In this document: positions 49,380 through 60,232 of the stretch, piece by piece
Layout: every line of letters starts with the position of its first letter
Numbering within the stretch: the stretch's first letter is position 1
NCBI RefSeq assembly: GCF_000150275.1
Contig: NW_002060957.1
Location: 918,445 to 982,444, forward strand
Source: Trichoplax adhaerens
Taxonomy: Eukaryota; Placozoa; Uniplacotomia; Trichoplacea; Trichoplacidae
Direction: 5' to 3'
DNA: 64,000 nt
Program-made: the position numbers and the translations under genes
Notes under the pieces: model-generated
Told to the model about the DNA's origin: nothing
The model's database searches: none
The model's input: the letters and a program-made list of their open reading frames with translations, nothing else

Positions 49380-51300
49380 CCATAGCCCATTTCATGCCTA
49401 CAGTCCATTTTGAGAGTCAAGTGCCAGAGCCCTATTCGAGGCGATTTAAGAGCGAATTCCACAGTACAAGAGGATAGCATGCACCGTTTTACTTGATAGA
49501 AATGGAATATTGATGGCATGCACGATTGCACTAGATTGAAATGGAATAATTGTGAACTGCAGGTTGAAATTTTTCAGCATGTGTCAACATGTCCATTGCA
49601 TGTGTACTATCCGTTTTGAGAGTCAAGTGCTAGAGCCCCATTAATAAATGCGTTTTGAGAGCAAATTCAATAGCACAAGAATTTCACTTGATCGAAATGG
49701 AGTTTTTGTAAACTGGAAGTTGAAACTGTTCAACATGTTTCAACATTTGCATTGGATGTGTATTATCTGTTTTGAGAGACAGGGGCTAGAGCCCTATTGG
49801 ATACCAAATGATAGCTAAATGATACCAAATATATCTCTAAATGATCTATTATAATCGTAAATTATATAATCTATAAATGTATCATTTGGTATCATGTAGA
49901 GAGCAGATTCAATAGCTCGAGAATTTCACTTGATCGAAATGGAGTATTTGTGAACTGCAAGTTGAAACTTTTTCAACATGTTTCAGCATGTGTTCTATCT
50001 GTTTTGAGAGTCAAGTGCTAGAGCCCCCACCCCCATTGGAGGCATTTCGAAAGCACAGGAGGATGGCATGCACCACTTCACTTGATCAAAATGGAGTATC
50101 TGTAAACTGCAAGTTGAAATTTTTTTAATATGTCTCAACATTTGCATTGCATGTGTACTATCTGTTTTGGAAGTCAAGTGCTAGAGTCCCATTAGAGGCA
50201 ATTTGAGAACAAATGTGTACTATCTGTTTTGAGAGCCAAGTACTAGAGCCCCATTGGAGGCAATTGGAGAGCAAATTCGACAGCACAAGAGGATGGCATG
50301 CACCACTTCACCTGACCGAAATGGAGTATTTGTGAGCTGCAAGTTGAAACTTTTCAACATGTTTCAACATTTGCATTGCATGCGTACTATCTGTTTTGAG
50401 AGTCAAGTACTAGAGCCCCATTGGAGAGCAAATTGGACAACACAAGAGGATGGCAAGCGCCATTTCACTTGATTGAAATGGAGTATTTGTAAACTGCAAG
50501 TTGAAACTTTTCAACATGTTTCAACATTTGCATTGCATGCGTACTATCAGTTTGAGAGTCAAGTACTAGAGCCCCATTAGAGGCAATTGGAGAGCAAATT
50601 GGACAGCACAAGAGGATGGCAAGCGCCATTTCACTTGATCGAAATGGAGTATTTGTAAACTGCAAGTTGAAACTTTTCAACATTTGCATTGCATGCGTAC
50701 TATCAGTTTGAGAGTCAAGTACTAGAGCCCCATTAGAGGCAATTGGAGAGCAAACTGGACAGCACAAGAGGATGGCAAGCGCCATTTCACTTGATTGAAA
50801 TGGAGTATTTGTAAACTGCAAGTTGAAACTTTTCAACATTTGCATTGCATGCGTACTATCAGTTTGAGAGTCAAGTACTAGAGCCCCATTAGAGGCAATT
50901 GGAGAGCAAATTGGACAGCACAAGAGGATGGCAAGCGCCATTTCACTTGATCGAAATGGAGTATTTGTAAACTGCAAGTTGAAACTTTTCAACATTTGCA
51001 TTGCATGCGTACTATCAGTTTGAGAGTCAAGTACTAGAGCCCCATCAGAGGCAATTGGAGAGCAAATTGGACAGCACAAGAGGATGGCAAGCGCCATTTC
51101 ACTTGATTGAAATGGAGTATTTGTAAACTGCAAGTTGAAACTTTTCAACATGTTTCAACATTTGCATTGCATGCGTACTATCAGTTTTGAGAGCCAAGTA
51201 CTAGAGCCCCATTAGAGGCAATTGGAGAGCAAATTCGACAGCACAAGAGGATGGCAAGCGCCATTTCACTTGATCGAAATGGAGTATTTGTGAAAGTGGA
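49380..51300. repeat. Tandem satellite B, 156-bp core unit
   Basis: Units contain GAGAGTCAAGTACTAGAGCC, GAGCAAATTGGACAGCACAA, CACTTGATCGAAATGGAGTA and CAAGTTGAAACTTTTCAACA. In the most homogeneous part GCGTACTATC occurs at 50539, 50695, 50851 and 51007, an exact 156-bp period; neighbours at 50382 and 51173 are 157 and 166 bp away because CATGTTTCAA is kept there. Copies before 50.2 kb are older and irregular. Since 156 is divisible by three, a 228-codon minus-strand frame (50465-51151) repeats a 52-residue unit, but this looks like a by-product. Confidence 0.88.
49800..49893. mobile_element. MITE-like 94-bp inverted-repeat insertion
   Basis: GATACCAAATGATA at 49800-49813 and its exact reverse complement at 49880-49893 bound a 94-bp AT-rich block that interrupts a satellite B unit between GAGCCCTATTG and AGAGAGCAGATTC. 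An internal second copy of GATACCAAAT follows the left end. The size, perfect 14-bp terminal inverted repeats and insertion inside a repeat unit suggest a small non-autonomous element; target-site duplication is not evident. Confidence 0.55.
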
Positions 51301-51407
51301 AGTTGCAATTTTTGAAAGCGAGTGAAAGTGGAGAGAACAGCGTCAAATGACGTCAGCGTGAGACATGCGCTGTTGTGGCTTTCATCACTTGCATGACGTA
51401 TCTGTAG

Positions 51408-51455
51408 AGTGTAGAGTGTAGAGTGTACAGTGTAGAGTGTACAGTGTAGAGCACT
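51408..51455. repeat. GTGTAGA/GTGTACA microsatellite
   Basis: Seven-base units TAGAGTG and TACAGTG alternate about six times. It is a short tandem repeat in the presumed promoter of the hAT-derived gene. Confidence 0.75.
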
Positions 51456-51998
51456 CTGGCCACCTTCAGTCAGTATTGTTTTTGGCTCCTTTCTGCAGGT
51501 TGGATAGTACTGTAGATTTCATTGGTTTTGACTGAGGGCAGAATCGCGCGCACGACACTAACTCAACTTGCAATGGCAACGAGTCGAATTGGAGTAGACC
51601 CACTCAAACCACCCGCTACACCATAGAATTGGAGAGAGTGGAGTAGCGATGCGTAGATTTGCCCAAGGCCATGATGGTGCGCATGCGTGGCAGTGGAAGG
51701 CAAAGAGTCTTTTTGCAGCGCGGTTTTTGTTCAACGAAAAGGGGACAAAATCTGCTGTGGAAAGTCTGTGCAAAAGAGAAACAAGTCTCTATCGGTGAAT
51801 AACTGCTGTCAAAATCAGCATTTAAACATTTTTATTCAACTGAAATAGAAGCATTTTGACAGTGTATTTTCATGTTGTAGGAAATATCGTGAGATTGTCC
51901 ACTTTTTGAAGTCGTTTTTGTTCAGCAAGACTTTGTTGTAACGTGGAGTTTCAACGATATCCAAGTACAGCGGTTGGGCTAGCACATTCAAAGGTAAG

Positions 51999-52024
51999 AA
52001 ATGGCCTTTGAAAAAAGGCCATTT
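51999..52024. repeat. Perfect hairpin, 11-bp arms, GAAA loop
   Basis: AAATGGCCTTT, then GAAA, then AAAGGCCATTT. The stem is perfect and the loop is a GNRA-type tetraloop. It starts 7 bases after a strong potential splice donor, so it would lie at the start of a leader intron. Confidence 0.7.
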
Positions 52025-52384
52025 GTCCAAGTTAATCATGTTGATAGTAGTTTTAAAGGATCAGCTATCATGGAAAAGGAGTGACAAAGAGTCAATTGAT
52101 GGATGTTTCTTTTTTTAGCTTGAGTGGTATCGAGTTGTGTAAGCCATCAAAGGAGTGGATTTTCAAGTCCAATCATTGCCATCCACGTCTCCTTCCTTGC
52201 CTACCATCAATAATACTACGGTATATAGTAAATGTCACTTTTCCATATTGCGCGTGATCTTGAGACTCAAAAGTGTGCAACAGCAGCCAACCACTTCTTA
52301 TCATCTCAACGTAGTAGGTGAGGATTATTGCATCAAGTCATCATTGGCTAAGTTACATCTTGAAGGGAAAGAAGGAAGGGAACA

Positions 52385-54871
52385 ATGTCCAGCCACTTTG
52401 ACTTGTGGGCACACTTTCGCCTGGTTGGTATGTCTGCAAGTGGTAAAACGCATCAATACACTTGCGCCTACTGTGGTCGAAAGTATTCAAGGAATACCAC
52501 TCGTATGGCTGATCATTTGAAAGATTGTAGCTTAACACCGGAAGATGTTAAAACTACCCTATTGAATAGTGTCAACGAAGAAAATGGTGACTCGCCTGAC
52601 AATACGCCGGTAGCTACACCAAATGCCAACAAGCGTAAACGACCTTCAGGTAGCAGGTATCGATTAGTTCGCCATACATCCAAAAGAGAATTTAGAGAAA
52701 CTGAAAGAATTATTGCACGAGCATTTTATGCCACTGCTACGCCATTTAACTGCATTGAAAATAAGCACTGGCAAGTGATGTTAAGTCGATTTTGTCAAGG
52801 ATATGAAACGTTAACCAAAGGTCATTTATCCGGTGTCTTGTTAGACACGGAATACACGCAAGTTCGAGCTAAAATCAATGAAATATTAGATGAAACTCAT
52901 CGGATTACATTGCTAACCGACATTGTTATAGCTGATCACAGCGAAGTCTATATTAACTTTATAGCATCGACTCCAAAGCCGATCTTTTTAAAGTCTGTAT
53001 CGATCCATGCAGGTAGGACGAATTTTGCTCATTCCATATTTATTTGACTTTGACGTTTATGAATGATTATGTAATCAGTCACGCTCACCTTCAACCCAAA
53101 TTGAAACTATCGAAATGCCTACCATCGATAGCGGGCGGATATCATCATCAATCATTGAAATGATTGATCCCCCTTAGCTAGAGATTAGGATCATTTTCTT
53201 ATCGAATTGTGTGTATGATTCATTGCTGATGAGTTAACGCTCATTGGATAAACCAATTGTTACGATTATAGCCTGTTTACAAATAGGCTAGTGGCATGAT
53301 GTATTAGTTCACCATCAAAACGTTTACAGTATGTATACCTCTTACCTTCGACTAACTTTACTTGACCTTTGCAGTGATGGCTATAACCGTAGATAGAGTA
53401 TCATCTCTATATACTGTACATATCAACATGTGTGTTTGCAATGTAGGAGTGTTGTCCTCTTCAGTTTACCAATTGTAACTGGAGGGTAGCTTGAAATGTA
53501 AGAGTGTTGTCATCTTCAGTTTACCAATTGTAACTCGAAGGTAGCTTGAAAATTCCAGCAAACTTGCAGTATCATTCAATTGATCCAACTCTCTCGTGAT
53601 GTGATGCCTCGCTTGTAGGCTGTTGTCTAGAGTGAAATATTGGATTGTGTCACGGTATGCATGGACTTTAATCGAATTTTTTGCATGTATTACTCGCAGG
53701 CAATGAAGCGCAAATGGCTGAAGGAATCGCCTTTCAAATCAGAGAGATTTTCAAGGAAATTGACTATCAAAAAGTGATTTCTATCGTTACCAACGACTCG
53801 AAAACAGCAAGACCGGTTCAAAATTTGCTGACTGGCGAGTACCCTCATTTAAATTTTTATTGTTGTTGTAGCCACATTATCAATCTGTTACTATCGGATA
53901 CCCTGGAAGTAGACTGGAGTAAAGATTTATTATGTAAATGTATCGACATAGTCAACTACTTTAACCGGAATGCCTTAGCGTTAGCGACATTGCAAAATTG
54001 TCAGCAAGAAAAATATCAACGAGTTATTCCTTTGGTAATGCCGGTACTGGATGATTACGAAACTATAAAGCTATGTTACACCTGTCTGCTAAATAGCAAG
54101 TCAGCGTTGCATAGTGCTGTCACTGAAGCTGGCTTTGTTGATACGCATATCTGTAATTTGATAATGTCGGAAGATTTTTGGATGAATTTGAAAATATACT
54201 CTGATTTTATGGATCCAATGATCGAAACAGCTGTCAGTTTTGAAACAACTCAGCCAGCATTATCTGCAGTATTTGATAAATTTCATAGCATCTCTCAACA
54301 TATTAACAACTGCAACTTGCCTATCAAGACTTCCATTGCCACATTTTTCAACCAAAAATGGCAATTGATTATCAATCCAATGATGCTGTTAGCTTACCAG
54401 TTAGATCCGAAATATCGTGGTGAGCATTTATTATGTGAACATAATGCTAAAGTGATTTTTATGGTGTCCACTATGGCTGGTCCCAACTCTTCGGCTGCTT
54501 TGAGTGAATTAGCCTGTTTTAGAAGTCAACAAGACAAATCGGTATTTAGTCAATCCAGCGTATGGGATTGCGCATCTGGTGTTGATGCATCCTCTTGGTG
54601 GGAATTGATCAAGCCAAGTTGCCCTAATCTTGCTACTATTGCCAATGTTGCTTTATCGCAGCCGGCCAGTGTAAGTGCTTGTAAACCGAAATGGTTATCA
54701 TCTTTACTAATACAAGAGCAACGCACTAAATACGACGTGGAGACTGTTGATAAAATGATCTTTCTCCACTGGAATTTAAATATGTTGGAAGATAAAGATT
54801 TGAATGATGTCACAGCAGAAGTCAAATCTATTGATGATAGTAGAACAATCGAAGACGACGAAGAAAATTAA
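52385..54871 (+). CDS. BED-finger, hAT transposase-derived protein (2 exons)
   Basis: Exons 52385-53012 and 53700-54871 join in frame (donor GCAG|GTAGG, acceptor CGCAG|GC) into 599 aa. A BED-type zinc finger near the N-terminus has Cys27, Cys30, His44 and Cys48. A hAT/DUF659-like region follows, with TLLTD, FLKSVSIHAGNEAQMAEGIA and CCSHIINLLLSDTL (the family Cys-x2-His). The end matches the hAT dimerisation region (SSWWELIKPSCPNLATIANV), but the usual terminal SxxER.FS is altered. The usual second catalytic Asp block (TDNxxN) reads TNDSKTA, and the TRW block cannot be seen, so transposase activity seems lost. No terminal inverted repeats were found at the flanks. Intact frame, an intron and decayed catalytic blocks point to a domesticated gene; an old uninterrupted transposon copy is the alternative. 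Confidence 0.75.
53442..53551. repeat. Tandem 55-bp duplication in an intron
   Basis: Two copies beginning TGTARGAGTGTTGTCMTCTT lie end to end inside the intron of the hAT-derived gene, with four or so differences. This is a recent local duplication of no evident function. Confidence 0.85.
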
Positions 54872-57254
54872 GCACCACTGTTATGTTGAAAAGGAAAAAA
54901 TATCATTTTTTAGTTTCTGTTCTTACTGTATTTAATTTAATGGAATTGCTACTTTCTATGCTAATTCAACCACCCAAGACGAGCTATACTAAGTACTCAA
55001 GCAGATGAACGATTGTAGAAACACCTAATTGATCGCGCTATTCCTGTAACTTACAGTTGTTGTAGATATAAATCTGTAGGTAGTACAAATTATTGGGCTG
55101 CAATTATGATACATGTGTTGAGTTTTGCGACTGAGGGTATCTGCAGTTTGTCCTGATTGTGGAGTTGGTTTTCATAGGTTTAGGAGAATGTTTTTACTGG
55201 TTTCATCGGAATAAACGGCCTCGTCACTCCAGGTTACGTTACTTTAGGTGTCATTTTGTTATCGAGTTAACATTGATGTACAGAACGGAACAACCATTGC
55301 AAAAAATTTCTTTTTGATTTTTTCAACTTGTTAATTGATCACTCTTGGATAGCCGTTTGGTAACGGTTGTCTAAACACGCTTAGGCACTCATCTGTATTA
55401 TCCAATATTAGTTCCTTGTGACCAGTTTGATCGATTAAAAGGTTGACTTCACCTTTCATCTAATTTTTAGCAATCAATTTATAAGTAGCAATTCTCAAGG
55501 CGAATTAATGCACAACTACAAACAACGATTCATTGTTGTACTACTCTATTTGATAGACGAAAGGCCGTTCTAACTTAGGTTTGAGGCATTTCGTAACGCA
55601 ATATCGATGTACCAAGTTTAATACAATGAGTACTGCCAAGGTAGTACTATACTTATTACCTGAATAAATAAATCTATAATGTAGTAATTGTCATAGGATG
55701 GTGTAGAATATCATTTTATTCATGTATAACCACTATGATGTTATGTATGTCATTCTATCAATAAACGTTTAAAAGGAGATATTAACTGAGGTTGCTTCTC
55801 CATGGTCATTTTTAGTGAGTAGCTCTTGGCAAGTGATGAATTCGTAGAGTACGATGAAATAGAGTATGGTTATGATGAGGAGAGATGGAGTACCGTCAAC
55901 GTCCATCAACCGTTTTATCAATGTTGAGCAAGTATAGAAATGGAATAGACGTTGTATATGCACTATTGATGAACATCCTTTGAATGATACCTGAAGAAAT
56001 GAGGGGACCCTACCTTATGCATGTCAAACATAATTTTAGCAATTGATTATTAATGGACATTTTTATTTGTTGCGTTCGTCTACTTTAGTGTACATCAATG
56101 AGTGGGTATTTCAATTTCTTGGCAGAAAAGTCGACCGCTTTATTTTGCCTTTCAATGACGACGTTGTCCATTTCCGTCTTCGCTACAACAACTTGAATAA
56201 GAATTCAGAATGATGTGCTAATTGCTGCATCTGCACGCACTCTTATCCCCCCGATCATGCTGTGCTCGCTAGTCCGCTGCGAGCGATGATGTTGTTGGTC
56301 AATATTGTCCCATAAACAAGGATGATCTCCATGATGAATAAACAACAAGGCAATTCAATTGGATTTCATCCTTTGTGATAAATGCATTAAACGTGCTTTT
56401 ACTGCACGTCTACCCTATCATTACAGAACTGAAAAAATCACTAGGTATTACTGATCCTATCACTATGCCAATGGCCCATTCTCATCATGATTGCGCGTGC
56501 ATGTCTAGTCGAAATCGAGCTCAAATTGGCCATGCTAACTCGTCCATTCAATGTGATTTTGGGTTGGAGTACAGTAGTCATTTTGGATCATGGACTGTAC
56601 AGTACAGTCTAAATTCGGCCTAAGGGCACAGTTGGTTATTCAAGGTTTTCATACAAGTTTTCACAGTACTCCTATGACAGTCTAAATTCGGCCTCAAGGC
56701 AGTTGGTTATTCAAGGTCTAGACTTGGTCATTCAAGGTTTTCATCCAGGCTTTGACAGTTCTCGTATGCATTGGTGTGTCGAACAATGAATTTTCCTTTC
56801 CAATTTTTGCATGGCATCGTATATAATCAAGTTCTTATGACTATATGCTTCCACTGTTCTTCCATGGACAGTTTGTACATCATGCTATGAAGTAGAGTAG
56901 TCATTTTATCTTCATTTGAGTACTCTTTTTGCCCATTTTGGCAGTTTGGAAAGAAAATTCAACACATCAGACCCTCTACCTACTGCAATACTGTAGGAGG
57001 ACGCGAGGTGCTGACTGCTGAGTCATTCAATCCTATCGTCGTTGTACTGTACAAAAGGCGAGCACGGTCCATTGGTCACGTGTTGCGAGCCAGTTGTCCA
57101 CATGTCCAAACGTCCATGTACTGTACAGTACAATGAAAAGCAAAAGTAAAAATCAAGTACGGTGATCGTGACAGTCATGGATGGTCGGTCTCTAGTGCTT
57201 CTTGTTCAATTTTCAAATCGCCATCACAATTTGGACTGCTCTAGTACAGTAAGT
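54872..57254. other. Gene-poor region after the hAT-derived gene
   Basis: No supported exon. It holds a partial duplication (AGTCTAAATTCGGCCT at about 56607 and 56680, each followed by AGTTGGTTATTCAAGG) and pentamer patches around 57045-57130. A 64-aa minus frame at 55769-55963 has a hydrophobic stretch but nothing else to support it. Confidence 0.4.
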
Positions 57255-57845
57255 AGATCAACCCCAACGATAAAGTATGTACCTATGTTGAGTAATTCCT
57301 AGCAAAATGATGCAAAGTACTGGCAACAAGAACAACTACTATACGCGTACAGTACACCATTGACTATACAGTACTGTAAACCTGCCGATAGAATAGGTTC
57401 CACTGGCGGCTCTATTTAAATAACTACGGTATAAAAGAAACGCCAATGAAGGAATAGATCAACGCAATGATAAAGTATGTTCTTACGTTGAGTAATTCCT
57501 AGTAAAATGATGCGGCAACAAGAACAACTACTATACGCGTACAGTACACCATTCACTATAAACCTGCCTGTAGAATAGGTTGCACTGACGGCTCCATTAA
57601 ATTAAATAAATAAATAACTACAGTACTGTACAAAAAAGAAACGCAAATGAAGGAATAGATCAACGCAATGATAAAGTATGTTCCTAGGTTGAGTAATTCC
57701 TAGCAAAATGATCCAAAGTACTGGCAACAACTACTATACGCGTACAGTACACCATTCACTATAAACCTGCCTATAGAATAGGTCACACTGGCAGCTCCAT
57801 TTAAATAACTACAGTACAAAAAGAAACGGCATGAAAGCAAGATCC
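57255..57845. repeat. Three tandem copies of a 200-bp unit
   Basis: Copies start at about 57255, 57455 and 57656 with TAGATCAACSCMAYGATAAA. They share GAGTAATTCCTAG, CTACTATACGCGTACAGTAC, TAAACCTGCC and TTTAAATAACTACRGTA..AAAGAAACG. The first copy has an extra pentamer (TATACAGTACTG), and the second lacks AAAGTACTGG. Similarity is high, so this is recent. Confidence 0.85.
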
Positions 57846-58669
57846 ATAGTCAGTGGTCAGGAATGAGAAGGATTGGTCATGAATGCACCTGTTGGTGGTC
57901 TGGACTACTGAACTAGGGATGCGCGGATAGCAGCAGTGGATCCGGTATTTGTAATTTGGTATTCCAGCCGATGTTAATGACGAAAGAGATTCTACTTGTG
58001 CATGAATTGAAAACTGCGCTATCTTACAACTAGAAAATGACGACTTGTCATGTTATCGTTATCAATGGATAGTTTATCCGCAATGGCAATCTGTCTGAAC
58101 TGTATTATTAATCGGAATGGCTATCTATGCCATAGTAAATCCTTTTAGTGCTTGGGTTCCAAATGAATTCATTGCCTATCTTTTATTTCAATCAAAGAAA
58201 GAGATCAAGCAAGAATTAATACCAAAAATGTTGTAGAGAAATGGACGCAAAGGAATAGCGTCAAGATACGCCTGAAAAGTAGGAAGGGAATTACTTCAAT
58301 TCAGCTCATTGATATAATATGAAAACAATTCAAATCTACTGGACGCCATTGTACAAAAAATGATGTTTGGAATCAAGTTGTATGCAGTACCACTACAACG
58401 AGTAATATCAGAGCGACACCAGCACAAGAATTTCAAAGTATCCTTTGCTGTACAGTGTACAGCAATGTTATTTTGCTATCAGATATTTGAGTAAAGGTAT
58501 CAATTCAATTCATGCCTCTCGATATCGGTATAAATCACTGTATTTGCACGTTCGTTTTAGTGCCAACTTTTCCCAGCTAAGGTATCGAAAGCGAAATGAC
58601 AGACACTGAATAGGATATCTGTTCGACGGGTATATCCATCTGCATACTCTACCAATATACATATCGCTA
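57846..58669. other. Intergenic DNA without recognised features
   Basis: No exon, repeat array or other structure was identified in this stretch beyond scattered short motifs. Confidence 0.35.
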
Positions 58670-58927
58670 TCAAATTGAAATGAACAAAATTTTCATAGTT
58701 GCTGCACTCTACGCTGATGATTGGAAATGTTTCGACTATATAGTGTGTAGTACTGTACTTCAAATGGAAAAAAAATTTCATATTTGCTGCACTCTCTTCA
58801 CTGATGATAGGAAACATTTTGACCGTTGTTACGAAATAATATAGTTGTTATAGACATAGTATCGCTAAGATCGATCGTATTAAATAAGGCTGTTTATTAC
58901 AGTCTATTTCTGCAGTTGTTCTGTAAA

Positions 58928-59143
58928 CGATGAAGTCCTAGATAGCATATCTAAGAAAATAAGTTGTTATCTTATTAAGAATAAGATAAGATTGTCGTTA
59001 ACGTTCATGGTATGTCCGTGTCTGTAATGTCTCTAAATATGAATAATGATGACGATTAAGTCCTAGATAGCATATCTAGGAAAATAAGTTGTTATCTTAT
59101 TATGAATAAGATAAGATTGTCGTTAACATTCATGGTATGTCCG
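58928..59143. repeat. 125-bp tandem duplication with a conserved hairpin
   Basis: AGTCCTAGATAGCATATCTA at about 58934 recurs at about 59059, and both copies run through to GTCGTTAACRTTCATGGTAT. Each contains the hairpin TTATCTTATT-NNN-AATAAGATAA (58967-58989 and 59092-59114). The stems are identical, while the loop is AAG in one and ATG in the other. The second copy ends directly before the N run, so more copies may be hidden. Confidence 0.85.
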
Positions 59144-59153
59144 TTATGCACAT

Positions 59154-59273
59154 NNNNNNNNNNNNNNNNNNNNNNNNNNNNNNNNNNNNNNNNNNNNNNN
59201 NNNNNNNNNNNNNNNNNNNNNNNNNNNNNNNNNNNNNNNNNNNNNNNNNNNNNNNNNNNNNNNNNNNNNNNNN
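59154..59273. other. Assembly gap (120 N)
   Basis: A run of 120 unknown bases directly after the second 125-bp unit. The gap length may be nominal. Confidence 0.99.
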
Positions 59274-59590
59274 TCTATACTGTATAATGGCTCCTAATGT
59301 ATATTCAAGTTAGTTCGGTACTTAAGCTCTATTGGACTAGTGATTATTCAGTACTCAAGCCCTACTGGACTTTAGAATTATTGTTACGATAAACAAGAAA
59401 GTGGAACAACCGTATCGTGGACAGTAGACAGGACTGCAAATTGAAATGAAAAAATTTCATATTTGCTGCACTCTCTACGCTGATGATAGGAAACATTTTG
59501 ACCGTATCGTTCAGTACTGTACTGCGAATTGAAATGAAAAAATTTGCTGCACTTTCTACGCTGATGATAGGAAATATTTTGACCGTATAG

Positions 59591-60232
59591 CGTTTTCAGC
59601 GATACTACATATGAGCAAAGACGTGACTAGTGAACTTTCAACAGATGAAGATAGGAACGTAAGTTAGAACTGCTTTACGACGGGTAACCAAGTAACGTGT
59701 AAAGAGTGTATGGCCAGGGACTACAGTACAACAAATCCTCCTTCTCTCCACCTCAAAATGATATTCATTCGTCAATACTGCTACCCTTTTCAATAATATA
59801 GGGGGCTTGCTCATCGTTGGCACGCCTGTGACTGTGAGAACTACCAAAGACTGCTGCAATAGTCACAGAGATTGAGAAAATCGTAACAGGGACTACTGCA
59901 ATCCAAGGAAAGAAAGCCGTAACAACTTGCAATCTGCAAATCATTGTAAAAGGAGATGACTATCCAGTTGTATAGCTGCTTAAGTGGTGGTATAAAATGG
60001 AGATTACTATTCTATTGTAGCACCAAGTGGAGATCATTTACTACACCAGTAGTAGTACTGTATCTTGACATTGTTACTGATAGAGAATATAATTCAGGAC
60101 GAATGATGATTCCTTGGCAAGGAAATACTGCGGCGATCGTAACTGCGAGACTAGCAGCACCCACCCACTGAGCTTGTTCAATCAACAAGCTCAATGTGGC
60201 CATCTCTGTTAAGGTCAAGTCGTCGTCGTCGT
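59591..60232. other. Intergenic DNA without recognised features
   Basis: No exon supported. Short frames on both strands overlap each other and show no family features. A (GTC)n run at about 60219-60232 leads into the next satellite. Confidence 0.35.

Larger units (their letters stand above)
51301..52384. promoter_or_regulatory. Upstream region of the hAT-derived gene
   Basis: This stretch contains a full CRE palindrome TGACGTCA (51348-51355), a second TGACGTA at about 51395, a (GTGTAGA/GTGTACA) microsatellite at about 51408-51455, and a possible leader-exon donor CAAAG|GTAAGAAA at 51993. A GAAA-capped hairpin follows at 51999-52024. It plausibly holds promoter and leader of the gene starting at 52385. 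Frames at 52155-52520 and on the minus strand overlap the real exon in other frames. Confidence 0.4.
58670..59590. repeat. Interspersed 65-75 bp repeat, four copies around the gap
   Basis: Copies with AAATTGAAATGAAMAAATTT, TTTGCTGCACTCT and CGCTGATGATAGGAAAYATT lie at about 58673-58737, 58757-58824, 59439-59505 and 59528-59589, two on each side of the N run. The third and fourth both continue into GACCGTAT. They suggest one repetitive block that the assembly could not close. Confidence 0.75.

Noticed and set aside
50465-51151. 228-codon minus-strand frame with 52-residue repeats
   Set aside because: It is the translation of the 156-bp satellite, open only because 156 is divisible by three; kept as a finding, not as a gene.
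52155-52520. 121-codon plus-strand frame before the hAT-derived gene
   Set aside because: It overlaps the BED-finger exon in another frame and has no family features.
55769-55963. 64-codon minus frame with a hydrophobic stretch
   Set aside because: No family match, weak context, in repeat-rich DNA; one hydrophobic run is not enough.
59102-59287. Frame crossing the N run
   Set aside because: Open only because the unknown bases contain no stop.
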